This document shows positions 1-8,367 of a stretch of DNA of 64,000 bases, piece by piece (positions within the stretch are counted from its first letter, which is position 1; every line of letters starts with the position of its first letter). The DNA lies in assembly GCF_016907355.1 (NCBI RefSeq), contig NZ_JAFBBW010000001.1, positions 1,612,001-1,676,000 on the forward strand. The letters run 5' to 3'. The position numbers were made by a program, and so were the translations under genes. Source of the DNA: Agromyces aurantiacus. Its GTDB lineage: Bacteria > Actinomycetota > Actinomycetes > Actinomycetales > Microbacteriaceae. The notes under the pieces are model-generated. The model was not told where the DNA came from. It worked only from the letters and a program-made list of their open reading frames with translations, and ran no database searches.

Positions 1-82
1 CGTGCGCTCGATCATCGCGAACCCCATGCTCAACGGCGAGGTGATCCGGCTCGACGGCGCCATCCGCATGCAGCCGAAGTAG
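1..82 (+). CDS. SDR-type oxidoreductase, 3' end only
   Basis: Only the last 26 codons are in the window, ending in a TAG. The visible tail reads NGEVIRLDGAIRMQPK, the pattern found at the C-terminus of short-chain dehydrogenases such as 3-hydroxyacyl-CoA dehydrogenases, where the last strand follows an N-G-E-V-I-R-L-D-G turn. The catalytic Ser-Tyr-Lys part lies upstream of the window, so the substrate cannot be judged. The assignment rests on this short tail alone. Confidence 0.6.
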   Translation, partial: VRSIIANPMLNGEVIRLDGAIRMQPK

Positions 83-134
83 GCGGGCCAGCGGATGCCG
101 CGGGGCCGACGCCCCGCGGCATCCGCCCTCGCAC

Positions 135-1130
135 TCAGCAGCGCTGCCCGAACCCGCCGCGCTGCGCGCGCCAGGCCTTGAGGATCCCGTCGACGGAGTC
201 CCACACGGCGATGATCACCACGCCGGCGATGACCGCCGTCGACACGACCCCGCCGGGATCGTCGCCCTCGGGCCAGCCGACGAGCTCGAAGAAACCGGGG
301 TTGAGCAGCTGCCCGGTCGCCGCGAGCCAGGCGACCGGGATCGCGAAGGCGGCGTTGAGCGCGACGTTGGCCCCGGCGAAGACCCAGTTCCAGGTGCCGT
401 TGCGGTAGAGCAGCGCGATGAAGACGACCTCGAGCGCCGCGATGCCGATGAGGTAGGGCAGCCAGAACGTCCAGAGCTCGGGGTTCAGCACGGGCGTGGT
501 CTCGCCGCCGGGGAACTGCACCGTGAAGGTCTGCCAGACGAGCGCGACGACGAAGAGCACGAGGAACACGATCGACGCGATGAGGTCGCCGAGCCCGACC
601 TGGCGGGCCTTCGGCAGCTCGGGCAGCTGCGCGAGCGTCCACTCGCCGATCGACGAGCTGCGCGATGGGGCGCGCTCGACGATCGCGAAGACGAGCGTGA
701 CCCAGAAGGCGAGGTTCACGGCGACCGAGAACCCGGTGCTCAGCCCGTCGAGCATCGCCTGGCCCACGGTGCCGCCGCTGATGAGCTTCGCGAAGATGAC
801 CGCGGCGGTGGAGATCGGCACGACGATCGAGAGCAGCAGCTTCAGCAGGCGCAGCCAGGGCAGGTAGTAGCGCGGGCCGATCAGCTGCATGGGCCGGTCG
901 AGGTAGCCGGCGGCCAGGCGCTCGGGGTCGCCGAGCTCGGTGAGCACGGCGGACTCGGCATCGGCGGTCGTCGTGCCGGCGCCCGACGCGAGCCGTGCGT
1001 CGATCTGGTCGCCGATGCGCTCGCGCAGCTCGCGGGCGAACTCGGGTCGCTGCGCCTCGGGCACCGTGCGCGTGGCGGCGTGCACGTAGCGGTCGGTGAG
1101 GGTGGGGCCGGGCGGGGTCGGTGCGGTCAT
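135..1130 (-). CDS. HAAS-type membrane protein paired with a PadR regulator
   Basis: Predicted 331-residue membrane protein. The N-terminal 90 residues are soluble and helical, with the pattern of Glu/Arg-rich helices and an LTELGDPERLAAGYLDRP motif seen in HAAS (permease prefix) domains; a run of about six hydrophobic segments follows between residues 105 and 325. It starts at an ATG that overlaps the stop of the upstream PadR gene by four bases (ATGA), so the two are translationally coupled. PadR/HAAS pairs are a recurrent actinobacterial and firmicute arrangement in which the membrane protein is thought to modulate or be controlled by the regulator. Its biochemical role is unknown. The larger open frame upstream of this ATG is a shadow of the padR gene. 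Confidence 0.75.
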   Translation of the reverse strand: MTAPTPPGPTLTDRYVHAATRTVPEAQRPEFARELRERIGDQIDARLASGAGTTTADAESAVLTELGDPERLAAGYLDRPMQLIGPRYYLPWLRLLKLLLSIVVPISTAAVIFAKLISGGTVGQAMLDGLSTGFSVAVNLAFWVTLVFAIVERAPSRSSSIGEWTLAQLPELPKARQVGLGDLIASIVFLVLFVVALVWQTFTVQFPGGETTPVLNPELWTFWLPYLIGIAALEVVFIALLYRNGTWNWVFAGANVALNAAFAIPVAWLAATGQLLNPGFFELVGWPEGDDPGGVVSTAVIAGVVIIAVWDSVDGILKAWRAQRGGFGQRC

Positions 1131-1468
1131 CGTTCGTCTCCCGAGGTGAGCCGGGCCAGCGCCCGGTCGATCTGCTTCCAGTCGGCGGTGAGGATGCCCG
1201 CGAGCTGCTCGCCCGCCGGGCTGGTGCGGTAGAACTTGCGGGGCCGGGCCTCGTCGGTGTTCCACTCGCTCGTGAGCAGTCCCTGCTTCTCGAGGCGGCG
1301 CAGCAGCGGGTAGAGCGTGTTCGCGTCGACCGCGATGCCGATGCCGTTCAGCGACTCGAGCAGGGCGTACCCGTAGTCGGGCTCGCGCAGCCGGACCAGG
1401 CACGCGAGCACGACCGTGCCGCGCCGGAGCTCCTGGAGGTGCCCGGCCGTGGTCGTGTCGTCGTTCAT
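1127..1468 (-). CDS. PadR family transcriptional regulator
   Basis: 113-residue winged-helix repressor. The PadR signature is clear: GTVVLACL, then YGYALLESL, then the recognition region NTLYPLLRRLEKQGLL, followed by the wing RKFYRTSPAGEQL. I chose the ATG at 1468 over an in-frame GTG nine bases upstream because a -10 box TACAGT ends seven bases before this ATG, the spacing of a leaderless start. An inverted repeat covers that -10 box, so autorepression is likely. The downstream membrane gene overlaps by four bases. The effector is unknown. Confidence 0.88.
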   Translation of the reverse strand: MNDDTTTAGHLQELRRGTVVLACLVRLREPDYGYALLESLNGIGIAVDANTLYPLLRRLEKQGLLTSEWNTDEARPRKFYRTSPAGEQLAGILTADWKQIDRALARLTSGDER

Positions 1469-1471
1469 GTC

Positions 1472-1497
1472 TCGCACTGTACTGTGCGACGCACACT
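1472..1497. promoter_or_regulatory. Candidate PadR operator overlapping its own promoter
   Basis: Two overlapping imperfect palindromes lie here. The first, 1472-1489, has arms TCGCAC and GTGCGA around TGTACT. The second, 1481-1497, has arms ACTGTGCG and CGCACACT around one base. On the minus strand the -10 box TACAGT (1481 to 1476) sits inside the first palindrome, seven bases before the padR ATG. Position and symmetry suggest autorepression; binding is inferred. Confidence 0.55.
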
Positions 1498-1541
1498 ATT
1501 GCAAGCGACACGATGACGGATGGCGCACCCGTCTCGCACGG

Positions 1542-2984
1542 CTATTGGTCGGCGTGGGCTTCCAGGAACGCGTACACCTCCGCGTCGTCGACGCCCGGGA
1601 ACGTGCCGGACGGCAGCGGCGAGAGCACGTGGGCGTGCAGCCTCGCGCTCGGCCAGGCGTGACCGGCCCACCGCTGCGCGAGCTCGTTCGGCGCGCGGCG
1701 GCAGCACGCCTCGTCGGGACAGGTCGAGACCGCCCGCACCGTGGTCTCGCGGCCGCGGAACCACTTCGCTTGGTTGAACGGCACGCCGACGGTGATCGAG
1801 AACTCCGCGGCATCCGTGCGGCCGGTCTGCGTCGCGCACCAGAACGTGCCCGCGGGCGTGTCGGTGTACTGGTAGTTCTCGGTCGTGCGGTTGGTGTGCT
1901 CGAACGCCGTGCGCGCGCTCCACTTCTTGCACACCCACTGGCCCTCGATCGACCCCGTGACATCCGTCGGGAGGGGCAGACCGTCGTTCTCGTACCCCTT
2001 CAGCAGCGCGCCGTCGCCGTTGACCCGCAGGAAGTGCACGGTCATGTCGAGCCGGCTCGTCGCGAGGTTCGTGAAGCGCAGCGCCGCGGCCTCGTGCGTC
2101 ACGCCGAACGCGTCGCGGAAGTCCTCGATCGCGAGGCGCTTCTCCTTCTTCGCCTCCTGCAGGAACGCGACCGACGCATCCTGCGGCATGAGCGCCGCCG
2201 CCGCGAAGTAGTTGATCTCGAGCCGCTGCCATAGGAACTCGTCGTAGCTGGCCGGGGGAGTGTGGCCGAGCAACCGGTGCGCCATCGCCTGCAGTGCCAT
2301 CGACCGCAGGCCGTGCCCGCCCGGGATCGACGCGGGCGGCAGGTAGATGCGGCCGTTCGCGAGGTCGGTGATCGATCGCGTCGAGTCGGGCAGGTCGTTG
2401 ACGTAGATGAGCTGGAAGCCGAGCCGCTCGGCCATGACGCTGACCTCGCGGTGCGTGAGGGCGCCCGAGCGGTGGCCCGCGGCGCGCACCTGCTCCTCGG
2501 CGAGGTCCTCGATGTCGGCGAGGTAGTTGGCGCGATCGCGCATGGTCTCGCGGAGCTCGGTGTTGGCGCGGCGGGCCTCCTCGGGCGTGGCGATCGCCTC
2601 GCTCGCCCGGCGCTGCAGCTCCCGGTGCAGGCCCACGATCGCCTCGAGGGACTCGTCGGTCATGCCGCGGGACGGCCGAACGGCCGGCAGGCCGAGGCTC
2701 GCGTAGAGCGGGCTGGCCTGCGCGCGCCCGAGCTCGAGCTCGAGCGCCGCGCGACGGCTGGGCGCCTCGCGCGAGAGCAGGTCGGCGAGGTCGACGTCGA
2801 GCGCCGACGCGAGCGCGTCGAGCGTCGAGAGCTTGGGCTCGCGCTTGCCGTTCTCGATGAGGGAGAGCTGGCTGCCGGCGAGGCCGACCTGCTCGCCGAG
2901 CTGGTCGAGCGTGAGGCCGCGCTCGCCGCGGTAGTGCCGGATGCGGTGGCCGAGCGTGGCCAGGTCGGGGCTGCCGAGCTTCAT
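1542..2984 (-). CDS. ramB: RamB-like XRE/IrrE-type regulator of acetate and gluconeogenic metabolism
   Basis: 480-residue regulator of the short-chain fatty acyl regulator family. Residues 11-65 form an XRE helix-turn-helix ([20 protein letters not shown] ... [11 protein letters not shown]). A central region (about 190-290) resembles the IrrE/ImmA fold, but the metalloprotease HEXXH is degenerate (MAHRLLGH). The C-terminal part carries the cysteine cluster CPDEACC near residue 421, typical of this family. Corynebacterial RamB controls acetate, glyoxylate-cycle and gluconeogenic genes; here the gene is divergent from pckG, which fits. Its minus-strand start follows a TATTCT -10 box by six bases, implying a leaderless mRNA. 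Confidence 0.85.
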   Translation of the reverse strand: MKLGSPDLATLGHRIRHYRGERGLTLDQLGEQVGLAGSQLSLIENGKREPKLSTLDALASALDVDLADLLSREAPSRRAALELELGRAQASPLYASLGLPAVRPSRGMTDESLEAIVGLHRELQRRASEAIATPEEARRANTELRETMRDRANYLADIEDLAEEQVRAAGHRSGALTHREVSVMAERLGFQLIYVNDLPDSTRSITDLANGRIYLPPASIPGGHGLRSMALQAMAHRLLGHTPPASYDEFLWQRLEINYFAAAALMPQDASVAFLQEAKKEKRLAIEDFRDAFGVTHEAAALRFTNLATSRLDMTVHFLRVNGDGALLKGYENDGLPLPTDVTGSIEGQWVCKKWSARTAFEHTNRTTENYQYTDTPAGTFWCATQTGRTDAAEFSITVGVPFNQAKWFRGRETTVRAVSTCPDEACCRRAPNELAQRWAGHAWPSARLHAHVLSPLPSGTFPGVDDAEVYAFLEAHADQ

Positions 2985-2990
2985 GGCTTC

Positions 2991-2996
2991 AGAATA
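2991..2996 (-). promoter_or_regulatory. -10 box of the RamB-like gene (leaderless)
   Basis: TATTCT on the minus strand ends six bases before the ATG at 2984. No Shine-Dalgarno lies between, so transcription probably starts at or next to the initiation codon. Confidence 0.55.
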
Positions 2997-3005
2997 TCGA
3001 AAGAA

Positions 3006-3033
3006 CGCCGATTCTTAACACCGAGAATCGGCG
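3006..3033. promoter_or_regulatory. 28-bp inverted repeat between ramB-like gene and pckG
   Basis: Perfect 10-bp arms CGCCGATTCT (3006-3015) and AGAATCGGCG (3024-3033) separated by eight bases. It is placed 9 bp behind the regulator's -10 box and about 80 bp before the pckG ATG, in the only space between the two divergent genes. No T-run follows, so a terminator is unlikely. The best reading is an operator for the adjacent regulator acting on one or both genes. The sequence does not match the TTTGC-core site I recall for corynebacterial RamB. Confidence 0.6.
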
Positions 3034-3113
3034 AATGGACGGCGCGTCTTCTCGCAGACTGGAAACACGCCACCCGAACACGGCGACCGCGAACCTCCAC
3101 GAAAGGGACGACG

Positions 3114-4982
3114 ATGACCATCTCCGACTTCTCGGTCAGCGCCTCCGGATCCGCCTCCGACGCGGAGGACCGCCAGCGCGGCACCACCGACCCGGCCCTG
3201 CGCGCCTGGGTCGCCGAGATCGCCGCCCTCACCAAGCCCGACGAGATCGTCTGGTGCGACGGATCGAAGCACGAGGCCGACCTCCTCACCAAGCAGCTCG
3301 TCGCCGAGGGCAAGCTCATCAAGCTGAACCCCGAGTGGCGCCCCAACAGCTACCTCGCGCGCACCGACCCGTCGGACGTCGCGCGCGTCGAGGACCGCAC
3401 GTTCATCTGCTCGACCTACGAGGAGGACGCCGGCCCCACCAACAACTGGCGCGACCCGCACGCCATGCGCGAGGAGCTCACCGAGGTCTTCGACGGCTCG
3501 ATGAAGGGCCGCACGATGTACGTGGTGCCGTTCTCGATGGGTCCGCTCGGCGGCGACATCAGCCAGCTGGGCGTCGAGATCACCGACTCGCCCTACGTCG
3601 TGCTCTCGATGGGCATCATGACCCGCATGGGCGAGCAGGTGTACCGCCTCATCGAGGCGGGCGAGCCGTGGGTGCGGACCATCCATTCGATCGGCTACCC
3701 GCTGGTCGACGGCGTCGGGCACCGCCGCGACGACGTCGAGTGGCCGTGCAACGAGACGAAGTACATCGTCCAGTTCCCCGACTCGCGCGAGATCTGGTCG
3801 TACGGCTCGGGCTACGGCGGCAACGCGCTGCTCGCGAAGAAGGCGTTCGCGCTGCGCATCGCCTCGGTCATGGCGCGCGACGAGGGATGGCTCGCCGAGC
3901 ACATGCTGCTCATCAAGATCACCTCGCCGCAGGGCAAGGCCTACCACGTCGCCGCGGCGTTCCCGTCGGCGTGCGGCAAGACGAACCTCGCCATGCTGCA
4001 GCCGACGATCCCCGGCTGGAAGGTCGAGACGATCGGCGACGACATCGCCTGGATGCGCCCCGGCGAGGACGGCCGGCTCTACGCGATCAACCCCGAGGCG
4101 GGCTTCTTCGGCGTCGCGCCGGGAACCGGCGAGTCGACGAACCCGACCGCGGTGCAGACGCTGTGGGGCAACACGATCTTCACGAACGTCGCGCTCCGCC
4201 CCGACGGCGACGTCTGGTGGGAGGGCCTGACCGACGAGCCGCCGGCCGAGCTGACCGACTGGCAGGGCAAGCACTGGACCCCCGACGCCGGTCGCCCGGC
4301 CGCGCACCCGAACTCGCGGTTCACCGTCGCCGCGGCGCAGTGCCCGCAGATCTCCGACGACTGGGACGCCCACGACGGCGTGCCGATCGACGCGATCCTG
4401 TTCGGCGGCCGCCGCGCGACGAACGTGCCGCTCGTCGCCGAGGCCCGCAGCTGGAAGCACGGCGTGTTCATGGGCGCGACGATCTCGTCGGAGCAGACCG
4501 CCGCGGCCGAGGGCACCGTCGGCGAACTGCGTCGTGACCCGTTCGCGATGCTGCCGTTCTGCGGCTACAACATGGCCGACTACTGGGGCCACTGGGTGAA
4601 GATGGGCCGCGTGCTCGGCACCAACGCGCCGAAGATCTTCCAGGTCAACTGGTTCCGCAAGGGCCACGACGGGAAGTTCCTCTGGCCCGGGTTCGGCGAC
4701 AACTCGCGCGTGCTCGAGTGGGTCGTCGGCCGCGTCGAGGGCACGGCCGAGGCCCGTGAGACGCCGATCGGCCTCCTGCCGGCCGAGGGCTCGCTCGACC
4801 TCGACGGCCTCGACCTCACGCAGGAGACCGTCGACCACCTCTTCGAGGTCGACCCGACGACCTGGCTCGCCGAGTGCGAGCTGACCGAGGAGTACTTCGG
4901 CCAGTTCGGCGACCGGGTCCCGGCCGCACTCCGCGCCGAGCTCGCGAGCCTCCGCTACCACCTGCAGCAGCAGGTCGCGTAG
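3114..4982 (+). CDS. pckG: Phosphoenolpyruvate carboxykinase (GTP)
   Basis: Catalyses oxaloacetate + GTP to PEP + GDP + CO2, the entry to gluconeogenesis. The 622-residue length matches GTP-type enzymes (about 600-625), not the shorter ATP type. The nucleotide loop [14 protein letters not shown] is present with the hyper-reactive Cys at residue 287 and the P-loop Lys at 289, as are [16 protein letters not shown] and [17 protein letters not shown]. The start ATG follows a GAAAGGGA ribosome site; the longer open frame that extends upstream to 2262 crosses the divergent regulator and is not real. The upstream inverted repeat and the RamB-like neighbour point to carbon-source control. Confidence 0.98.
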   Translation: MTISDFSVSASGSASDAEDRQRGTTDPALRAWVAEIAALTKPDEIVWCDGSKHEADLLTKQLVAEGKLIKLNPEWRPNSYLARTDPSDVARVEDRTFICSTYEEDAGPTNNWRDPHAMREELTEVFDGSMKGRTMYVVPFSMGPLGGDISQLGVEITDSPYVVLSMGIMTRMGEQVYRLIEAGEPWVRTIHSIGYPLVDGVGHRRDDVEWPCNETKYIVQFPDSREIWSYGSGYGGNALLAKKAFALRIASVMARDEGWLAEHMLLIKITSPQGKAYHVAAAFPSACGKTNLAMLQPTIPGWKVETIGDDIAWMRPGEDGRLYAINPEAGFFGVAPGTGESTNPTAVQTLWGNTIFTNVALRPDGDVWWEGLTDEPPAELTDWQGKHWTPDAGRPAAHPNSRFTVAAAQCPQISDDWDAHDGVPIDAILFGGRRATNVPLVAEARSWKHGVFMGATISSEQTAAAEGTVGELRRDPFAMLPFCGYNMADYWGHWVKMGRVLGTNAPKIFQVNWFRKGHDGKFLWPGFGDNSRVLEWVVGRVEGTAEARETPIGLLPAEGSLDLDGLDLTQETVDHLFEVDPTTWLAECELTEEYFGQFGDRVPAALRAELASLRYHLQQQVA

Positions 4983-4992
4983 CGTCCGACCC

Positions 4993-5022
4993 GCGCCGGC
5001 CGCCCCTCCGGGCGGCCGGCGC
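4993..5022 (+). terminator. Strong GC hairpin after pckG
   Basis: A perfect 13-bp stem with a CTCC loop starts 10 bases after the pckG stop. No clear T-tract follows, as is usual for intrinsic terminators in high-GC actinobacteria. Confidence 0.75.
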
Positions 5023-5163
5023 CGGCGCTCGCACGCATCAGGGGTGGTGCGCGCGAGACGGCGACGGATGCCGCGGGCGCGGCGTGCTCGGGAAGGCGCG
5101 CCACGCCCGCGGCATCCGTCGCACCATCCCACCGCGGCGCTACCGTGAGCCCCGGAGGGGAAC

Positions 5164-5559
5164 ATGGAGTTCGGAACCGCCATCACGCGCGTCGGCGAGA
5201 TCATCGACATCCTCGGCGTGGTCGCGATCGTGGTCGGCGTGCTGTACTCGCTGATCGACGCGGCCGTGCGCCGGCTCCGGCGCACCGGCCCGGTCTACGC
5301 GCGGTTCCGCCGCACGCTCGGCCGCGGCATCCTCATCGGCCTCGAACTGCTCGTGGCGGCCGACATCATCCGCACGGTCGCCGTGACGCCCACCATCGAG
5401 TCCGTGACGGTGCTCGCGCTGATCGTGATCATCCGGACCTTCCTCAGCTGGTCGCTCGAGGTCGAGATCTCGGGCCGCTGGCCGTGGCAGAAGGCTCGCG
5501 CCGGCGACGGCGGGGAGGACGCCTCCGCCCCCACCGGTCCCGAGGCCGAGCGCGTGTAG
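5164..5559 (+). CDS. DUF1622-type small membrane protein
   Basis: 131 residues with three hydrophobic helices (about 12-32, 54-72 and 78-96) and a charged C-terminal tail. The layout and the motifs ILGVVAIVVGVL and GILIGLELLVAADIIRT fit the DUF1622 family of small bacterial membrane proteins, whose function is unknown. The ATG is preceded by CGGAGGGG at good spacing. It stands alone between the pckG terminator and a convergent gene. Confidence 0.75.
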   Translation: MEFGTAITRVGEIIDILGVVAIVVGVLYSLIDAAVRRLRRTGPVYARFRRTLGRGILIGLELLVAADIIRTVAVTPTIESVTVLALIVIIRTFLSWSLEVEISGRWPWQKARAGDGGEDASAPTGPEAERV

Positions 5560-5608
5560 CTCCTCGCGGGCGCCCGCGGTCGCGGGACGCGGTCGGTGAC
5601 GGCAGCCG

Positions 5609-6079
5609 TCACCCGCCGAGCGGCCACACCGCCACGACCGTGCGCATCGCGGGACCCTCGGGCGGTCGCAGGTCGACGAGCGCGACCTGCCCGAGGCGGA
5701 TGCTGCGACCCGGACTGATCGACCCGCCGGCCGTGTCGGTGACGTGCGGGCGGTAGTTGAGCCGCGCCCGCGCGACATCCACGTCGGCCTCCCGCAGGGC
5801 CGCGAGGAGCCGCGTGCGCATCGCGCCGAGCGGGCCGCGATCGTGCACGAGCGTGACGGGCACGTTCCGCCGCGACCCGAACATGGCGCGGTCGAACGCA
5901 TCGAGGCGGATGGCCGTCCGGCCGCGCAGCACGGGCGCGAGGCGGTGCGCGACCCACGCGGCGTCGTGCTCCGTCTCGAACGGCTCGACGACCGTCACGT
6001 GCAGGGGCCACGCCGAGACCGGGAAGCCCGTGCCCGTCGCGAGCGGCTCGAGCGGCAGCACGACCGCGAAGCGTCCCAT
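5609..6079 (-). CDS. 2H phosphoesterase (2'-5' RNA ligase-like) family protein
   Basis: 156 residues with the two HxT motifs that define the 2H superfamily: LHVTVVEPF near the N-terminus and RPHVTD in the C-terminal half. Related proteins act as cyclic phosphodiesterases or 2'-5' RNA ligases on RNA ends; the substrate here is unknown. The ATG follows a minus-strand TACCCT -10 box by six bases, so the message is probably leaderless, which is why I reject the much longer open frame upstream. It converges with the DUF1622 gene. Confidence 0.75.
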   Translation of the reverse strand: MGRFAVVLPLEPLATGTGFPVSAWPLHVTVVEPFETEHDAAWVAHRLAPVLRGRTAIRLDAFDRAMFGSRRNVPVTLVHDRGPLGAMRTRLLAALREADVDVARARLNYRPHVTDTAGGSISPGRSIRLGQVALVDLRPPEGPAMRTVVAVWPLGG

Positions 6080-6085
6080 GCGGCG

Positions 6086-6091
6086 AGGGTA
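6086..6091 (-). promoter_or_regulatory. -10 box of the 2H phosphoesterase gene (leaderless)
   Basis: TACCCT on the minus strand, six bases before the ATG at 6079, with no ribosome site between. Confidence 0.5.
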
Positions 6092-6114
6092 CGCCGCGCG
6101 CGAGGCCGTCGCGA

Positions 6115-6915
6115 TCAGGCGATGCCGGCCTCGCCGAACAGCTCGAGCAGGGCGGATGGCGCGAAGCGCACCTCGATCGACCCGGTGGGACCGCCGCCCG
6201 CGGCGCCCACCCACAGGCCGGAGCCCTCGTGCACGCGCATCCATCCGTCGCGGAAGACCACGTCGGCGCCGAGGACGACGGCGATCGCGGGCGAGTCGCC
6301 GGCGCGCACGTCGAGCGAGCCTTCGATGTCGTGCTCCGCGCGCGCATCGACGTCGTCGCGCGCCTCCACGCCGACGAGCGGGCGCACGACCGGGGTCGCG
6401 AAGCCCGGCGCGTCGAACGGGCTCGACGTCGCGGCATCCGCGGTCACGCCGACGTGCACGCTCGTCGAGGCGAGCGCGGTCTCGGCGCGACCGTCGAGCA
6501 CGAGGCGGCTGCCCGCGCGGAACCGGTAGAAGAGCCGGCCGTCGGTCGGCGCGGCGGGCAGCACCGCGGCGCTGACCCAGCTGCGCGACCAGGAAAGCGC
6601 GTCGCCCTGGCGGTTCGGCGGGTCGTACAGGCTCGCGGTGAGGCGCACGGCGCCGTCGGCTCGGGTCGCCGCCGACCGGAGGGCGCTGTGCCGCTCGCCG
6701 TCGGGCATGATCGTCCGGGCCTGCTCGAACGCGGGCAGGCGCTGGGTGTCCCATTCGCGCAGCCAGGCCTGGAGCCGGCCCCGGAGCACGTCGAAGCCGG
6801 GGCCGGCGTCGATCGAGGCCTCGTCGGCGGGCGGAGCCGCGAGCGCGGCGACGAGGTCGCGCGCGGGCAGGACCGCGGCGGCGGGCGCGTTCCGGGGTGA
6901 GTCGAGCAACGTCAT
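6115..6915 (-). CDS. Uncharacterised 266-residue protein
   Basis: I do not recognise the family. The protein has no signal peptide and no membrane segment. The first 60 residues are Ala-rich; the rest alternates short beta-strand-like stretches (VRLTASLYDPP, GRLFYRFRAGSRLVLDGRAE, STSVHVGVTADA, AIAVVLGADVVFRDGWMRVH, SIEVRF), which suggests an all-beta fold. The ATG at 6915 is chosen because AGACGGAGGACC precedes it at the right distance. A minus-strand TAGCGT at 6968-6973 is a plausible -10 box. It is followed 35 bases later by the 2H phosphoesterase gene, so the two may be co-transcribed despite the latter's own promoter. Confidence 0.6.
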   Translation of the reverse strand: MTLLDSPRNAPAAAVLPARDLVAALAAPPADEASIDAGPGFDVLRGRLQAWLREWDTQRLPAFEQARTIMPDGERHSALRSAATRADGAVRLTASLYDPPNRQGDALSWSRSWVSAAVLPAAPTDGRLFYRFRAGSRLVLDGRAETALASTSVHVGVTADAATSSPFDAPGFATPVVRPLVGVEARDDVDARAEHDIEGSLDVRAGDSPAIAVVLGADVVFRDGWMRVHEGSGLWVGAAGGGPTGSIEVRFAPSALLELFGEAGIA

Positions 6916-7224
6916 GATGGTCCTCCGTCTGGGGCGGCGCGAGGGCGCGCCGGGATCGATGGTGGCGACGCTACGATCCCGGCGCGCACGCGGCATCCGC
7001 GCACGCCCCGGCTCCGGATGGGGGCCTGCCCTGATTCCGGGGGGAGGGGTGACACCACCGCCTGGTGGCCCCCGAGCGAGTGCCCCGTGCCGGGATGACC
7101 CGCGATCGGGTGGCATACGCCGCGATCAGGCCTCGCTAGACTCCAGCCGTCCGTCCCGGCTCACGCCCGGAAGAACGGGTCGACCGGAGCCCTCGCGTGG
7201 CGGCGTGCCTCGAAGGAGAAGCAC
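6916..7224. other. 309-bp divergent intergenic region, no gene seen
   Basis: Holds the ribosome site and a candidate -10 (TAGCGT, 6968-6973) of the leftward gene, and for the rightward gene a candidate -10 TAGACT at 7137-7142 followed by an untranslated leader of about 75 bases ending in GAAGGAGAAGCAC. A G-rich run near 7040 and a small inverted repeat CCACC/GGTGG near 7055 are visible. I find no open frame with plausible coding features. Confidence 0.5.
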
Positions 7225-8310
7225 ATGCGACGTTCCGCTGCACTCGCGGCGATCACGATGCTGACGGCGGCGGCCGTCACGGCGGTGGTCGCCCCCGCGA
7301 CCGCTGCGCCGAACGGGCCGAAGCCGCCCGCTCCCGGCGCGACCTCGACCCTCGCCGAGCACCTCGTCGGGCCGCTGACCTTCGACGTGACCGCCGACGG
7401 CACGCTCGTCGTCGGACAGGACTTCGCGGGGCTGCTCACCCGGATCTCCGGCGGCGACTCCGAGACCCTCGCGACCGGCCCCGCGATCGCGGCCGTCTCG
7501 ATCCGCGGCGACGTCGTGACCTGGGGCGAGCGCGAGGGCGATGAGACGCAGGTGTTCGCCTCCCGCCTCATGCGGCGCGACGGCGACGGAACCGTGACCT
7601 CTGTCGACGTGCTCGCGTGGGAGGCGGCGAACAACCCCGACGCCGACGCCGAGTACGGCCTCCAGGGCCTCGACGAGGACTGCCTCGCGCAGATCCCGCC
7701 GTTCCTCCTGCCGTTCGTCGGCCCGCACGGCGGCGCGATCGACAGCCACGTGTACGGCTCGCTCATGCTGAAGGACGTGACCTACGTCGCGGATGCCGGC
7801 GCGAACGCCGTGCTCGCCGTCGACGCCGCCGGCGACATCTCCACCGTCGCGGTGCTGCCGCCGTCGAGCTTCGTCGCCACGGCGGACCTCGCCGCGTCGT
7901 TCGGCCTGCCCGACTGCGTCGTCGGCCACGACTACGTCGCCGAGCCCGTTCCCACCGACGTGGAGATGGGGACGGACGGCTGGCTCTACGTCACCTCGCT
8001 CCCGGGCGGTCCCGAGGACGCGAGCCTCGGCGCACGGGGCTCCGTGTACCGCGTGAACCCGACGACGGGTGAGGTCCAGCTGGTCGCCTCCGGCTTCGCC
8101 GGCGCGACCGGGCTCGCGGTCGCCCCGAACGGCGCGGTCTTCGTGGCCGAGCTGTTCGGCGACCGGGTGTCGGTCATCACCAAGCGCGGCGAGGTCAGCA
8201 CCTTCGCCGAGGTGCCCTCGCCGGCCGGCGTGGAGTGGCAGAGCGGCCGGATCCTCCTCTCGACCGACGTGTTCGCCGACGGCAAGGTCGTCTCGATCGG
8301 GCTTCGGTAG
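7225..8310 (+). CDS. Secreted ScyD/ScyE family beta-propeller protein
   Basis: 361 residues beginning with a Sec signal peptide (MRRSAAL, hydrophobic core to about residue 25, cleavage near ATAAP). The mature part shows NHL/SGL-like propeller repeats: FDVTADGTLVVGQDF, KDVTYVADAGANAVLAVD, TDVEMGTDGWLYVTSLPGG, ATGLAVAPNGAVFVAELFG, GVEWQSGRILLSTDVF. Proteins of this type are annotated ScyD/ScyE after cyanobacterial scytonemin-cluster proteins, but here no pigment pathway is nearby, so only an extracellular or cell-surface role can be stated. The start has GAAGGAG upstream. Confidence 0.8.
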   Translation: MRRSAALAAITMLTAAAVTAVVAPATAAPNGPKPPAPGATSTLAEHLVGPLTFDVTADGTLVVGQDFAGLLTRISGGDSETLATGPAIAAVSIRGDVVTWGEREGDETQVFASRLMRRDGDGTVTSVDVLAWEAANNPDADAEYGLQGLDEDCLAQIPPFLLPFVGPHGGAIDSHVYGSLMLKDVTYVADAGANAVLAVDAAGDISTVAVLPPSSFVATADLAASFGLPDCVVGHDYVAEPVPTDVEMGTDGWLYVTSLPGGPEDASLGARGSVYRVNPTTGEVQLVASGFAGATGLAVAPNGAVFVAELFGDRVSVITKRGEVSTFAEVPSPAGVEWQSGRILLSTDVFADGKVVSIGLR

Positions 8311-8367
8311 TCCGACGCGTCGCCGCGCGGCGTGCCGGGCTGCGGAAGCCCGGCGCGCAGCGCGAGC

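Noticed and set aside
1465..2234. Several frames between 1.4 and 2.2 kb on both strands
   Set aside because: All lie inside the ramB-like gene, whose HTH and C-terminal cysteine motif fix the true frame.
2262..3113. Open frame extending pckG upstream to give a 906-residue protein
   Set aside because: It runs antisense through the ramB-like gene and its promoter, is Arg-rich shadow sequence, and has no family match; the ATG at 3114 gives a normal-length enzyme.
3015..5285. 756-residue minus-strand frame opposite pckG
   Set aside because: Mirror frame of a high-GC gene: Val/Arg/Asp/His repeats, no domain, no promoter.
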